DNA of 64,000 nt from DASQUK01 sp963813485. Lineage in GTDB: Bacteria; Actinomycetota; Acidimicrobiia; Acidimicrobiales; VFJN01. The notes under the pieces were generated by a model, which worked only from the letters and a program-made list of their open reading frames with translations, searched no databases and was not told the DNA's origin. A program made the translations under genes and the position numbers. The stretch lies in NCBI GenBank assembly GCA_963813485.1, contig CAWEZE010000023.1:62001-126000 (forward strand), given 5' to 3'. Position 1 is the first letter of the stretch, and each line of letters opens with the position of its first letter. Of this stretch, positions 1 through 8,247 are shown in pieces.

Positions 1-453
1 CCGGGCGACCTGCGGGGCCAGGCCATAGCGGCGACGCTGGTGGTGGCGGTCTCCGTCGCCCTCTACCGGCCCTTCATGGCGCTGACGTTCAACGCCGACA
101 AGGCCGCCACCCTGGGAATGCGACCGGTGGTCACGCACGCGGCGCTGATGGTGTTGCTGGCGGTATCGATCGTGGCGTCCTTCGACGCCATTGGCACCCT
201 GCTCGTCTTCGGGTTGTTGATCGGCCCGCCCGCCACCGCCGGGCTGCTGGTCCGCCGGGTCCCCAGCATCATGGTGACGGCAGCGGCCCTCGGCGCCCTG
301 GCGGTGGTGCTGGGCCTGGTCATCAGCTTCCACCACGGGACTGCGGGCGGCGCGACCATCGCCGGCCTGGCGGTGGGCCAGTTCTTCGTGGTCCTGGCCA
401 TACAGGAAGCCCGTCGGGCGCTGCGCCAGCGGGCCCGGCGGCTGGCCACCTGA
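1..453 (+). CDS. Metal ABC transporter permease (ABC-3 family), 3' part
   Basis: The frame is open from the first base of the window, so the 5' end is missing. About 150 residues remain. They are strongly hydrophobic, with segments around VVTHAALMVLLAVSIVAS, a block reading GTLLVFGLLIGPPATAGLL and a last helix before a basic tail (RRALRQRARRLAT). The GxLLVxGLLIGPPATA block is typical of ZnuB/MntB/TroC-type permeases, which form the membrane channel for zinc or manganese import together with an ATPase and a binding lipoprotein. Those partners would lie to the left of the window. The metal cannot be told from this fragment. It is convergent with the minus-strand phosphoesterase, with 9 bases between the stops. 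Confidence 0.8.
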   Translation, partial: PGDLRGQAIAATLVVAVSVALYRPFMALTFNADKAATLGMRPVVTHAALMVLLAVSIVASFDAIGTLLVFGLLIGPPATAGLLVRRVPSIMVTAAALGALAVVLGLVISFHHGTAGGATIAGLAVGQFFVVLAIQEARRALRQRARRLAT

Positions 454-462
454 GCCAGGTGG

Positions 463-2124
463 TCAGTCGCTGCCCCTGCCGCGGCCGTCGACGCCGGTGT
501 CGCCCTCGCCGTCGTGGACGAGGACGTGGCGGTCGATCGTGGCACCCGTCTCCCCCAGCCCCTTCACGCTGATGCGGTCGTAGGCGAGCAGCTCACGGGT
601 GTCGGGATCGAAGTACAGCACCGACGCCTGCAGCGGCTTGGGCTCGTCCCCCTGCAGGCCGCGTAGCCCCGCGCCTCCGGTCGAGCCCTCCACCAACAGC
701 CGGGTGTCCGGAGGTGGCTCCTCGGTCGTGTCGGTGTCGCCGGACCCGTCGTCCTCCTCGGCGGGCTCGATGCGTTCGTCGCTGGGCTGGTGGGTGTGGC
801 CGGCGAGCACGAGCGGCACCTCGCCCCCGATGTCGGCGGCGATCCGCTCGTCGTGCACCAGCACGACATCGACGTCGGGAGGCTCGGCGGCGGCCAGCTC
901 TTCGGCGACCTCGGGTGCGAATGCCTCGGCGCGCTCCCGCTCCGACGGCCCGGCGGCCGCCTGGTCCTTGTCCGGCGTGTAGCGGGGATCGCCGATACCC
1001 CAGAAGCGCAGCCCCGCCACCTCGGCGGCGTCGCCGTCGAGCACCACGGCGTTGGGCTGCTCCGCCACCGCCCGCTGGGTGCTGCGCGAGTCGTGGTTGC
1101 CCCGAACGAAGAGGTAGGGCACCTCGAGATCGCCGATCTGTTCCAGCAACTGGCTCTCGGGCTCGGTCCCCCAGTCGACGATGTCGCCGGTGTCCGCTAT
1201 GGCGTCGACGGCGAACTGCTCGGTCAGCTGCTCCATGAGGTCGAAGGCCTGGGGGTTGAGGTGGATGTCGCTCACGTGCAACACCCGGATGGTGTCGTCG
1301 TCGGGGGCGAAGGTGGGCAGGTCCTCTGCCGCCAGGTAGAGGGTGACGACGTTGCCCACGAGGTCGCTGAGCTGCTCGCGGTACTCCCCGAATCGATCGA
1401 TGATGTCCTCCACGTCGCCGACCGCGGTGGGTGCCCGGGAGAGCAGCCCGGTGTAGCGCGGCTCGGCCACGGCATTGGCGTCGAACGTGGCCGCGGCACC
1501 GGCGCCCGCGCCCACGACCAGCAGCGCACCGGTCGCCACCCCGGCCACCGCCGAGCGCCAGCGGAGCCGGGCCGCCAGCGCCCCCACAACGCCACCCACG
1601 GTCGCCACCAGCAGGCAGCGGAGCACCAGGCGCACCAGCGCGGAGCGAACGTCGTCGGCAACGTCGTCACCGAGGTTGTCGATCACCTGGGGGTTGTCGG
1701 CGATGCGCTCGGCCTCGTCGAGGCCCAGCTCCTCCACCCGGAGGTCGAGGCGGATCGGCCAGTCGTGCGTGTCGAGCTCGATCGTGCCGAGCGGCGCCAG
1801 GTGGACCACGGTGTCGCCGTGCAGCGACGGCCGGGCCCCCATGGTGGTGTCGAACGGCCCGACGTGGGCCGGGACTCGGCCCGCCAGAGCCAGGGCGCTC
1901 GCCGCTCCCACCAGGGCAAACAGGACCACCCGGGCGGTCGGTCCCCAGCGGCGCCGCCATGCGACCCCGTGCTCCGGTTCGCCCGCCGGCTCCACGGTCT
2001 CGGGCGCCGCCTCCCCGGGCTCCGGTGCCTCGGGCGGCGCGTCCTCAGGCCCCGCTGCCTCGGCAGGTGCGAGCCCGTCGCCGTCCGGGCCGAGGCCCTC
2101 GGGCGCGATCCGGCGGTCGTCCAC
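463..2124 (-). CDS. Membrane-anchored calcineurin-like metallophosphoesterase
   Basis: 553 residues. The first 55 residues are rich in Pro, Glu and Ala and probably cytoplasmic and disordered. Hydrophobic segments follow at about 63-82, 163-185 and 192-212. The catalytic domain begins near residue 278 and has the full metallophosphoesterase set: DIH at 286-288, GD at 313-314, GNHD at 342-345 and a late GHTH. These residues bind two metal ions in the family. The substrate is unknown; the topology suggests the catalytic domain is held at the membrane. An acidic insert (EEDDGSGDTDTTEE) follows GHTH. The gene starts at an ATG (MDDRRIAPEG). It stands alone, convergent with the ABC permease. Confidence 0.85.
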   Translation of the reverse strand: MDDRRIAPEGLGPDGDGLAPAEAAGPEDAPPEAPEPGEAAPETVEPAGEPEHGVAWRRRWGPTARVVLFALVGAASALALAGRVPAHVGPFDTTMGARPSLHGDTVVHLAPLGTIELDTHDWPIRLDLRVEELGLDEAERIADNPQVIDNLGDDVADDVRSALVRLVLRCLLVATVGGVVGALAARLRWRSAVAGVATGALLVVGAGAGAAATFDANAVAEPRYTGLLSRAPTAVGDVEDIIDRFGEYREQLSDLVGNVVTLYLAAEDLPTFAPDDDTIRVLHVSDIHLNPQAFDLMEQLTEQFAVDAIADTGDIVDWGTEPESQLLEQIGDLEVPYLFVRGNHDSRSTQRAVAEQPNAVVLDGDAAEVAGLRFWGIGDPRYTPDKDQAAAGPSERERAEAFAPEVAEELAAAEPPDVDVVLVHDERIAADIGGEVPLVLAGHTHQPSDERIEPAEEDDGSGDTDTTEEPPPDTRLLVEGSTGGAGLRGLQGDEPKPLQASVLYFDPDTRELLAYDRISVKGLGETGATIDRHVLVHDGEGDTGVDGRGRGSD

Positions 2125-2199
2125 GCACAGATGATTCCGCTACGGCGCCCGAATCGCACCCCCGACGGGTGGAGGTCCTCGCGGTGACCGCGCCGCGGG

Positions 2200-2526
2200 C
2201 TACCGGTTCGATGCGCTCTTGGCTGCGTTCTTGCTGGTCTTGTCGCTCGACGACGTCGGCGTGTCCGAGCCGGCGGACGATCCCGGCTCGACCGTGGTGG
2301 CCACGGTCTCGATGACGTTGTCGGCCGTCTTGGCGAACCGATCCTCCACGGCGTCGCCGATCCTCTTGGCGTCGCGGGTCACGACCTCGCTGACGTGCCG
2401 CACCCGCGGGTTCTCGCGGATGCGCCGGATGGCGTCGTCGACCTGCCGGCGGCGTTCGTCGCTGGCCTTGGCGGCCACCAAGTAGCCGGCTGCGAACCCG
2501 ATGGCTGCTCCGAGCTTGAATCTCAT
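2200..2526 (-). CDS. Small YtxH-like membrane-associated protein
   Basis: 108 residues starting MRFKLGAAIGFAAGYLVAAKA, a short glycine/alanine-rich hydrophobic N-terminus with one likely membrane segment, followed by a charged helical region (DERRRQVDDAIRRIRENPR) and a Ser/Thr/Lys-rich tail. This layout resembles the YtxH-type small proteins of Gram-positive bacteria and is common in actinomycetes. The role is unknown. The gene lies 75 bases upstream (on the minus strand) of the phosphoesterase and could be co-transcribed with it. Confidence 0.7.
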   Translation of the reverse strand: MRFKLGAAIGFAAGYLVAAKASDERRRQVDDAIRRIRENPRVRHVSEVVTRDAKRIGDAVEDRFAKTADNVIETVATTVEPGSSAGSDTPTSSSDKTSKNAAKSASNR

Positions 2527-2607
2527 GCTCCGCGGTTACCCGCCCACGGCGGTGTTAATCACCTACCCCATTCGGCTCGCCATCCCGGGTAGCATCGCGG
2601 GACCGAC

Positions 2608-2778
2608 GTGACCGACGTGTCGGAGGATGAGCTCCGCGAGCTCGTGGAGTCCCCGCCGCAGCTCGACAGCCTGCACCGGGTCTGGGTCACACCGAGCGAC
2701 CGCAAGCGCTGCACCTACGTCACCCGCGACGAGCAGCCGGTCGCCGACAGCCACGACAACGGGCTGCTCCGCTTCTAG
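2608..2778 (+). CDS. Hypothetical 56-residue protein
   Basis: A GTG-started frame encodes 56 residues beginning MTDVSEDELRELVESPPQLD and ending DNGLLRF. It is hydrophilic, with no membrane segment or recognised domain. Support is only the clean start and stop, the acidic, protein-like composition and its fit between two minus-strand genes. No convincing ribosome binding site is seen. It could be spurious. Confidence 0.4.
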   Translation: MTDVSEDELRELVESPPQLDSLHRVWVTPSDRKRCTYVTRDEQPVADSHDNGLLRF

Positions 2779-2816
2779 CGCAACGTCCGCGGTCGGGCAT
2801 CGGGCGCCACTGCGGC

Positions 2817-3176
2817 TCACGCCTGGCCCTCGGCCACGCCCGCGGGGCGCTCGCCCTGCACGACCGTGCGCTGCACCCAGCGGTAGCCGGCCGCAGCCGT
2901 GACGGTGGCGATCTCGATCGGCCCGCCGACCCCCGGCCACGAGAACTCCGGTGCCATCGCCACCGTCCCGAGCGTGAGCCGCTGCACGTCGATGGTCGTA
3001 CGGATGCACAGGACGGCGAAGTCGATGCCGTCCTGCAGGTTCATCGAGTCGAAGGGGATCCGGTAGCGGCACGCCTCGAGCATGGGCATCACCTCGTGCA
3101 GCTCCTTGGCCATGTCCTGTGTCGCGGCCAGGCGCTCCAGCAACTCGAGGTCGGACCCCCGCACCATGCGGGTCAC
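2817..3176 (-). CDS. Hypothetical protein, 119 residues
   Basis: Starts with GTG (MTRMVRGSDLELLERL). The N-terminal third is helical and charged (AATQDMAKELHEVMPMLEACRY). The rest carries hydrophobic strands (DGIDFAVLCIRTTIDVQRLTL, GPIEIATVTAAAGYRWVQRTV). The composition is protein-like and unlike the antisense frames, so I take it as a real gene, but I recognise no family. It lies 63 bases downstream of the DUF6285-like gene in the same direction. Confidence 0.5.
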   Translation of the reverse strand: MTRMVRGSDLELLERLAATQDMAKELHEVMPMLEACRYRIPFDSMNLQDGIDFAVLCIRTTIDVQRLTLGTVAMAPEFSWPGVGGPIEIATVTAAAGYRWVQRTVVQGERPAGVAEGQA

Positions 3177-3239
3177 GACGTCGGTCTGGCCCCGCCATGC
3201 CGCCCCACCCCCGTTCTGGGTCGTGGCGGCGCCTGCCGG

Positions 3240-3578
3240 TCACGCGTAGTCGGGATTGGCGACGGCCAGCTTGTCGGCAACGGTCGCGCGGACGACGGCC
3301 GCCACCTCGTCCCACCGGTCGTCGCAGGCGCCCGACCGGATCGCGGCCGCCAGCTCCGCATCCGAACCGAACCCGAGCGCCGCCAGGCGCTCCGCGTGGT
3401 CCGCGGCCATCCGATCCGCCGACGCGAGCTCGCGCTCGACGATGGCCAGTGCTCGGGCCGCCACCCGGGCGTGGAACCGCACCCGCCCCTCGGTGGCGTC
3501 GGCAACGTCACCCTCGAGGAACTCACGCACGGCAGCCAGCAGCTCGACCGCACTCGGCGCGTCGTGCGGCGCGTTCAT
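3240..3578 (-). CDS. DUF6285-type helical protein
   Basis: 112 residues from an ATG (MNAPHDAPSAVELLAAVREF). The open frame continues far upstream, but the upstream part is a Pro/Arg-rich read-through of the neighbouring kinase, so this internal ATG is the sensible start. The protein is nearly all helix: LEGDV...VRFHARVAARALAIVERELA, then an acidic region and AAAIRSGACDDRWDEVAAVV. This matches the small helical proteins that accompany aminoglycoside-phosphotransferase-like kinases and acyl-CoA dehydrogenases in actinomycetes. The kinase gene lies just upstream. Function is not established. Confidence 0.7.
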   Translation of the reverse strand: MNAPHDAPSAVELLAAVREFLEGDVADATEGRVRFHARVAARALAIVERELASADRMAADHAERLAALGFGSDAELAAAIRSGACDDRWDEVAAVVRATVADKLAVANPDYA

Positions 3579-3706
3579 TGCTTCCCGCTCTTGCTGCTGC
3601 GCAGCGGGCCGCTCGGGCTCCGACGCGTTGTCTCCCGCTCTCGCCGCCTCCGGCGGCGGGCCGCTCGGGCCCCGGGGCTCGCTCTCTCGCCCCTTGGGAC
3701 GCTCGC

Positions 3707-4690
3707 TCACGGCACCAGGAGGAGGAGGTCGTGCTCCACCTCGCACACCCGCCGGCCGATCGCGGCCAGCTCTACCGAGCGGACCGTGCCCGACAAGTGG
3801 GTCGCCGCCTGCAGCATGCACATGACCCCCCACTTGAGCGTGCCCATCGCCTCCCACCAGGCCAGGGCGTCGCGGTCCACCGCGCCGGTCGAGCCCGGAG
3901 CTGCCTCGTATGCCGCCACCAGCTCGTCCACCTCGCCGAACCCGCCCACCCTCGGCGACGCCCCGAACCGCCACGCCCGCACGCACAGCCAGCCCAGGTC
4001 TTCGAGCGGATCGCCGAGGTGGGCAAGCTCCCAGTCGAGCACCGCCCGCAGCCCGTCGGCGCCCACCACCAGGTTGCCGTTGCGGAAGTCGCCGTGGACC
4101 ACCGTGTCGGCCCGGGTGGGCGGTCGGTTGCGCTCGAGCCAGCGGAACCCCAGCTCGAACGCGGGGTGGGGCTCGTTCATGGCGTCGAGCAGCTCGCGGA
4201 ACCGCTCGAACTGGTCGGTGGGGTCGAGGCCGGAAACGCTCTCGCGATCGATGCTGTGGACCGCGGCGAGGGCCCGGCCGCACTGTGCCGCGAGCAACGG
4301 CCGGGCCGAGGCGTACTCCGGATCGCGCAGGATCCGACGGGGAATGGTCTCCCCCTCGATCCGCTCCACCACCATCCACGACCGCCCGAGGAGCCCGGGG
4401 TCGACGGCGTTGCCGCCGAGGTCGCCCTCGACCTCGCCTCCGGACAGGACGACGGCCGGCACCGGAACGCCGGCCTCCCGGGCCGCCCGCAGCAGCTCCA
4501 CCTCGGTCGTCAGCGCCGCGCTCGTCACGCCCCCCGGTCGCGCCCGCTGCAGGATGAGCGGCCGGCCATCGGCGTCGAGCGCCCACGTCTCCCGCGAGGC
4601 GCCGCCCGACAGCCGGCGCAGCCCCCGCACGTCGTGGGCGCCGAGGGTCGCAGCCAGCGCCTCGGCCCAGGCCGGGACGGTGGCCGTCAC
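3707..4690 (-). CDS. Aminoglycoside phosphotransferase (APH) family kinase-like protein
   Basis: 327 residues. The kinase-like fold is shown by a glycine-rich start (LSGGASRETW, about 28-36), an invariant-lysine-like region replaced by LQRARPGG, the catalytic loop HGDFRNGN at 199-206 and the metal-binding DWELAHLGDP from 219. This is the ACAD10-type branch found next to acyl-CoA dehydrogenases, thought to phosphorylate hydroxyacyl-CoA or small alcohols rather than antibiotics. The GTG/ATG start leaves 13 bases to the lipocalin-like gene upstream, so the run from 5708 down to 3240 looks like one operon. The substrate is unknown. Confidence 0.85.
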   Translation of the reverse strand: MTATVPAWAEALAATLGAHDVRGLRRLSGGASRETWALDADGRPLILQRARPGGVTSAALTTEVELLRAAREAGVPVPAVVLSGGEVEGDLGGNAVDPGLLGRSWMVVERIEGETIPRRILRDPEYASARPLLAAQCGRALAAVHSIDRESVSGLDPTDQFERFRELLDAMNEPHPAFELGFRWLERNRPPTRADTVVHGDFRNGNLVVGADGLRAVLDWELAHLGDPLEDLGWLCVRAWRFGASPRVGGFGEVDELVAAYEAAPGSTGAVDRDALAWWEAMGTLKWGVMCMLQAATHLSGTVRSVELAAIGRRVCEVEHDLLLLVP

Positions 4691-4703
4691 GATCCGTCGG
4701 GCG

Positions 4704-5708
4704 TCATTCGATCGGCACCAGGGCCCGGCCCTCGTCGTCGAGCTGGTGCAGGTACTCGCTGATCCCGTAGCCGGTGCGCCCCTCGTATGTCCACTGCGCC
4801 AGTCCTTCGTTCACGACCGTGTAGCGATCGCCGGTCTTGTGGGGCACGCCGTAGACCCGCAGGACGTCGCCCCGCAGCTCGTGCACGCGGTCGCGCTTGT
4901 CGGTTGCGCGCACGTGGCTGACGCGATGGGTGACCCCGTCGTCGGCCAGCTCGCTGCTGACATGCCAGTCGCGGATCGACGTCGCCTCGCCGTCCTTCCA
5001 GACCCACCCCCGGTGGAGGTCGCCGGCGGCGGTCCCGATGCGGATCCCGCCGAAGTGCACGTCGTCGCCGACGTTCACCGAGAACCAGCGCCACATCTGC
5101 GGCCCACCCCAGCGGCGTGGCCCCCACGACTTGTCGCGGTTCCCCCGGGCCGACCCCGGGTCGAGCTGCCAGGCGTCGCCATCCCAGGTGATCGTCCCGG
5201 ACCAGGCGCCGGCCTGCTCGAGGTGGCCCTTGCCCACGGTGGCGGCCGTGGAGACGGCGCTGTCGTCGGACCGGTCGGCCCGGCCCTGCCCGTCCGTGCC
5301 GATGGCCGGCGTGAGGGCCTCGAAGATCAGGTCCAGCGTCAGCCGGCCCGGGCGTCCGGCCGCGCTCGTGGGCGTCGACCCCAGCTCCAGCACCTGGGCG
5401 TCGGCATCGGCGGTGAGCCGCCACCTCCGCATCGGCTCGACCCGCTCGTAGCGGACGCCCGCCACGTCGAGGTCGTCGTCGGTCATCACCCGCTGCTCGC
5501 GCATGCCCCGGACGTTGGCGATGCGGTTGCCGGGCAACCAGACCGACAGCCCGACGTCCATCGTGCCCTCGTTGGGCCGCACGCCGATGCGGGTGAACAG
5601 CCCGGCGTCGACCACAGGGTCGTAGGCGTTGAAGTAGTACGACTCGCTCCACGCCGAGTCGCCCTCGACCTCGTGGGCGAAGTCGTGGTTGGCGTCCAGG
5701 ATCGGCAC
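4704..5708 (-). CDS. Lipocalin-like (CrtC/DUF7065-type) protein
   Basis: 334 residues with no signal peptide. It is rich in beta-strand patterns: WSESYYFNAYDP, MDVGLSVWLPGNRIANVRG, AWSGTITWDGDAW, WGPRRWGGPQMWRWFSVNVGD, and TGYGISEYLHQLD at the end. The pattern resembles two-lobed lipocalin-like proteins related to hydroxyneurosporene synthase and AttH, which in actinomycetes often sit with phosphotransferase-like kinases and acyl-CoA genes. The gene precedes the APH kinase by 13 bases. A role in handling a hydrophobic substrate is inference. No catalytic residues can be named. Confidence 0.65.
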   Translation of the reverse strand: MPILDANHDFAHEVEGDSAWSESYYFNAYDPVVDAGLFTRIGVRPNEGTMDVGLSVWLPGNRIANVRGMREQRVMTDDDLDVAGVRYERVEPMRRWRLTADADAQVLELGSTPTSAAGRPGRLTLDLIFEALTPAIGTDGQGRADRSDDSAVSTAATVGKGHLEQAGAWSGTITWDGDAWQLDPGSARGNRDKSWGPRRWGGPQMWRWFSVNVGDDVHFGGIRIGTAAGDLHRGWVWKDGEATSIRDWHVSSELADDGVTHRVSHVRATDKRDRVHELRGDVLRVYGVPHKTGDRYTVVNEGLAQWTYEGRTGYGISEYLHQLDDEGRALVPIE

Positions 5709-5796
5709 GGCGTCCCCTCCCCGTCGCGGCTTGCCGGTGTCGCTACCTGTCTAATGGGGCGGCTCGTGACGCTCCACTAACGCCGGCGTACCGTCG

Positions 5797-6750
5797 TCAC
5801 GCCGCGAACGGCAGGCGCCCGCCCGGGCGGGGCCAGTCGAAGGCGACGAGCTGGCCGGTGCCCGAGAGCGTGGCGAAGGCGGTGCGACCCTCGGGCGCGA
5901 AGCAGATGTTGGTGGTGAGCGGGTCGGGAAGGGGCGTGTACTCCGCCTCGTCGCCGTCGGGCGAGAAGGCGGTGATCCCGGGGCTGGCCCCCAGCGTCGC
6001 CACGCAGATCCAGCCCTCGCCGTCGACGGCCAGCGAGTCGAAGAAGGCGCCCCCGCCGGGGTTGGCGACCAGCTCGGCGCCGCGCGGGCCCACCGGGCCG
6101 GAGCCACTCACCACGCCGGGACCGGTGACGTCCCAGCCCCAGAGGCGCCCGGTGTGCGTCTCGGCGACGTACAGGCGGTCGCCTACCGGCGACAGTCCGA
6201 TGCCATTGGGGGCGTCGACCGGGAAGACGGCGACGCACGCCTCGCTGCCATCGGGCCGGGAGTAGTGGATGCCCGTACGGTCGCTGGTGCGCTCCTCACG
6301 GACGCCGTGATCGGTGAACCAGATGCCGCCGTCGGCGTCGAACACCAGGTCGTTCGGGGCCCGCACGGGGTATCCGCCGCACTCGGTCAGGATCGTGGTC
6401 ACCTCGCCGGTGGCGAGGTCGACCCGCTGGAGCGATCCGTGGCCGGGCCATCCCGCCGGGGGCGGCGACCCGGGGAAGGTGAGGCCGAGGCGTTCCTGCC
6501 AGTCGAAGCAGCCGCCGTTGTTGCAGACGTAGATGGCGCCGTCCGGACCGACGGCAGCGCCGTTGGGGCCGCCGCCGCACTCGGCAACCACCTCGAGGGC
6601 ACCGTCGGGCTGGACGCGGGTCAGCGTCCCCCTGGCGATCTCGACCACGAGCACCGATCCGTCGGCCATGGCGACCGGGCCCTCCGGGAATCGGAGCCCG
6701 GTGGCGACGACTCGCAGGTTGGATGGCTCGACGGTACGGGTCTTGTGCAT
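5797..6750 (-). CDS. SMP-30/gluconolactonase-family lactonase
   Basis: 317 residues from the ATG at 6750 (MHKTRTVEPSNLRVVATGL); the frame is open further upstream but that part is low-complexity. The sequence shows the repeated blades of a six-bladed propeller: GLRFPEGPVAMADGSVLVVEI, CGGGPNGAAVGPDGAIYVCNN, PNDLVFDADGGIWFTDHG and NGIGLSPVGDRLYVAET. FPEGP near the N-terminus, the PND block and NGI are metal-ligand regions of SMP-30 lactonases. It likely hydrolyses a sugar lactone or related ester in the cytoplasm. A second member lies at 24566-25387. Confidence 0.85.
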   Translation of the reverse strand: MHKTRTVEPSNLRVVATGLRFPEGPVAMADGSVLVVEIARGTLTRVQPDGALEVVAECGGGPNGAAVGPDGAIYVCNNGGCFDWQERLGLTFPGSPPPAGWPGHGSLQRVDLATGEVTTILTECGGYPVRAPNDLVFDADGGIWFTDHGVREERTSDRTGIHYSRPDGSEACVAVFPVDAPNGIGLSPVGDRLYVAETHTGRLWGWDVTGPGVVSGSGPVGPRGAELVANPGGGAFFDSLAVDGEGWICVATLGASPGITAFSPDGDEAEYTPLPDPLTTNICFAPEGRTAFATLSGTGQLVAFDWPRPGGRLPFAA

Positions 6751-6883
6751 GGCGGCGCAGTCTGCCAGCGTTCGAGCGGCGGTGCCCGGCTCCCAGCACT
6801 GGGGATGAGACCTCCGCCGGAGGACGACCGATCGTCGGTGCGGCGACGGGCAACCGGACACCGGGCACGCCAACGGAGGGGCC

Positions 6884-7465
6884 GTGCCAAGGACCGTGCG
6901 ACGCCAAGTGGTTGCCAGCACCCTCGGAGTAGCGCTCCTGCTCTCCGCGTGCGGTGGCGACGACGACGACGCCGGCGGCGGGAATGCGGGTGGCGGAACC
7001 ACGACCACAGCGGCCGCCGATGCCGCGGCCGGCGCCACGACCACGGTGGCGGCCGGCGCGACGACCACGACGACCGTGGCTCCGATCGACGACGACGCGG
7101 TTCCCGACCCGTGCACGCTGATCGCGGCACCGGAGCTGGCGATGATGCTGGCGGGCGATCCCGGGGCCGGCGAGCCGTCGGCCTACGACCCCGAGCAGCG
7201 GAGGATCTGCCTCTACGCCTCGGGCGTGATCCTCGCCGTCGAGCTGGCCGACCATTACGACACGGCGATCGACATCATCCGGGACGAGACGGGTGAGGAT
7301 TCGGTCCAGGAGGTGTCGGGGGTCGGGAACGCCGCGGTCTGGCAGGACATCGGCGACGGCATGGGCCAGTTCATCGCCCAGGGCGATGACTACTTCGTCG
7401 GTGTCACGCTTCCCGCCGGGGGCCAGGACGTCGGTCAGGTGGTGGCCGAAGCGATGCTCGTGTGA
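6884..7465 (+). CDS. Lipoprotein of DUF3558-like type
   Basis: 193 residues starting at GTG 6884, with ACGGAGGG a few bases upstream as ribosome binding site. The N-terminus is a lipoprotein signal: RTVRRQ, a hydrophobic core (VVASTLGVALLL) and lipobox LLSAC, with the modified cysteine near residue 23. An Asp/Gly and Thr/Ala-rich linker follows, then a folded domain (DPCTLIAAPELAMMLAGDPG...CLYASGVILAVEL) resembling the DUF3558 lipoproteins of actinomycetes. It would be anchored on the outer face of the membrane. Its stop (TGA 7463-7465) overlaps the ATG of the next gene, so the two are probably co-translated. Confidence 0.8.
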   Translation: MPRTVRRQVVASTLGVALLLSACGGDDDDAGGGNAGGGTTTTAAADAAAGATTTVAAGATTTTTVAPIDDDAVPDPCTLIAAPELAMMLAGDPGAGEPSAYDPEQRRICLYASGVILAVELADHYDTAIDIIRDETGEDSVQEVSGVGNAAVWQDIGDGMGQFIAQGDDYFVGVTLPAGGQDVGQVVAEAMLV

Positions 7466-8247
7466 TGGCCGACGCACGGTGGATAGACGAGCAGCGCCTC
7501 GAAGTTGGCGGTGCGCTGTTCCTGGTGACAGCGGTACCGCTGGGCGCGGCCCCAGACGAGTTCGTCATCATCAAGACACCTGATGTGGTGCGCCGATACC
7601 TTGCGCTGCTCAGCCGCGAGAAGCCCAGCCGGATCGTTGAACTCGGTGTGAAGGAGGCGGGATCCACAGCCCTCATCGCCATGGCAGCGGAGCCGGACGT
7701 GCTGCTCGCTGTCGACCTGGCGGCCGAGATCCCCTCACTGCTCGCGCGACTCGTCGAGTCCGAGAATCTGCAACACCGATTGATCACGGCGTTTGGTCTC
7801 GACCAAGCTGACCGAGCTGGGCTCACTCGCTTCATCGACTCGCATCTTCCCGACGAGCGGATCGACTTGGTGGTGGACGACGCCTCCCATGTCCTCGGCC
7901 CGACGAGGACGTCGTTCGAGGTCCTGTTTCCTCGACTTCGGCCCGGCGGCTTGTATTCGCGGCCCTGTAGCAGGTACCGGCGGGTAGGAAGGAGAGTGAC
8001 ATCGGTGAGCTTGCCGTTCGCCCTGCCTGCTGCCATGAACCGGATAACCGTCGAATCCCGCACCGTCGCCAGCGCCAGCTACGACGACCCCTCGTCGACG
8101 ATGGAGCTCGAGTTCGTCGAGGGGCGCGTCTACCGGTACTTCGTCGTGCCACGATCGGTGTTCGATGCCCTCCTCACAGCCGACTCCATCGGAAGGTTCT
8201 TCCACGAGCACATCCGCGACGTCTACCCGTTCGAGCGGATCCGCTGA
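7465..8247 (+). CDS. Fusion ORF: truncated methyltransferase-like domain plus KTSC domain
   Basis: One open frame of about 260 residues with two unrelated parts. Residues 1 to about 168 look like a class I SAM-dependent methyltransferase (SRIVELGVKEAGSTALIAMA, VVDDASHVLGPTRTSFE) that stops abruptly after LFPRLRPGGLY. The last 70 residues, from MNRITVESRTVASASYDD to the stop, are a complete KTSC domain (YRYFVVPRSVFDALLTADSIG...HIRDVYPF). KTSC proteins are normally free-standing, about 70 residues, and often linked to nucleic-acid enzymes. An internal GGAAGGAG with GTG at 8005 suggests the KTSC unit can be made alone. The likeliest history is a deletion joining a methyltransferase fragment to the leader of a KTSC gene. 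Confidence 0.7.
   Translation: MADARWIDEQRLEVGGALFLVTAVPLGAAPDEFVIIKTPDVVRRYLALLSREKPSRIVELGVKEAGSTALIAMAAEPDVLLAVDLAAEIPSLLARLVESENLQHRLITAFGLDQADRAGLTRFIDSHLPDERIDLVVDDASHVLGPTRTSFEVLFPRLRPGGLYSRPCSRYRRVGRRVTSVSLPFALPAAMNRITVESRTVASASYDDPSSTMELEFVEGRVYRYFVVPRSVFDALLTADSIGRFFHEHIRDVYPFERIR
7988..7995 (+). promoter_or_regulatory. Internal ribosome binding site for the KTSC domain
   Basis: GGAAGGAG lies inside the fusion ORF, nine bases before GTG 8005, with ATG 8035 also in frame. It marks the probable original start of the KTSC gene and the junction with the truncated methyltransferase. Confidence 0.5.

Noticed and set aside
3096..5780. 894-residue open frame on the plus strand
   Set aside because: It is antisense to the APH kinase and lipocalin-like genes, rich in Arg, Pro and Val with no domain. 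Long empty antisense frames are usual at this GC content.
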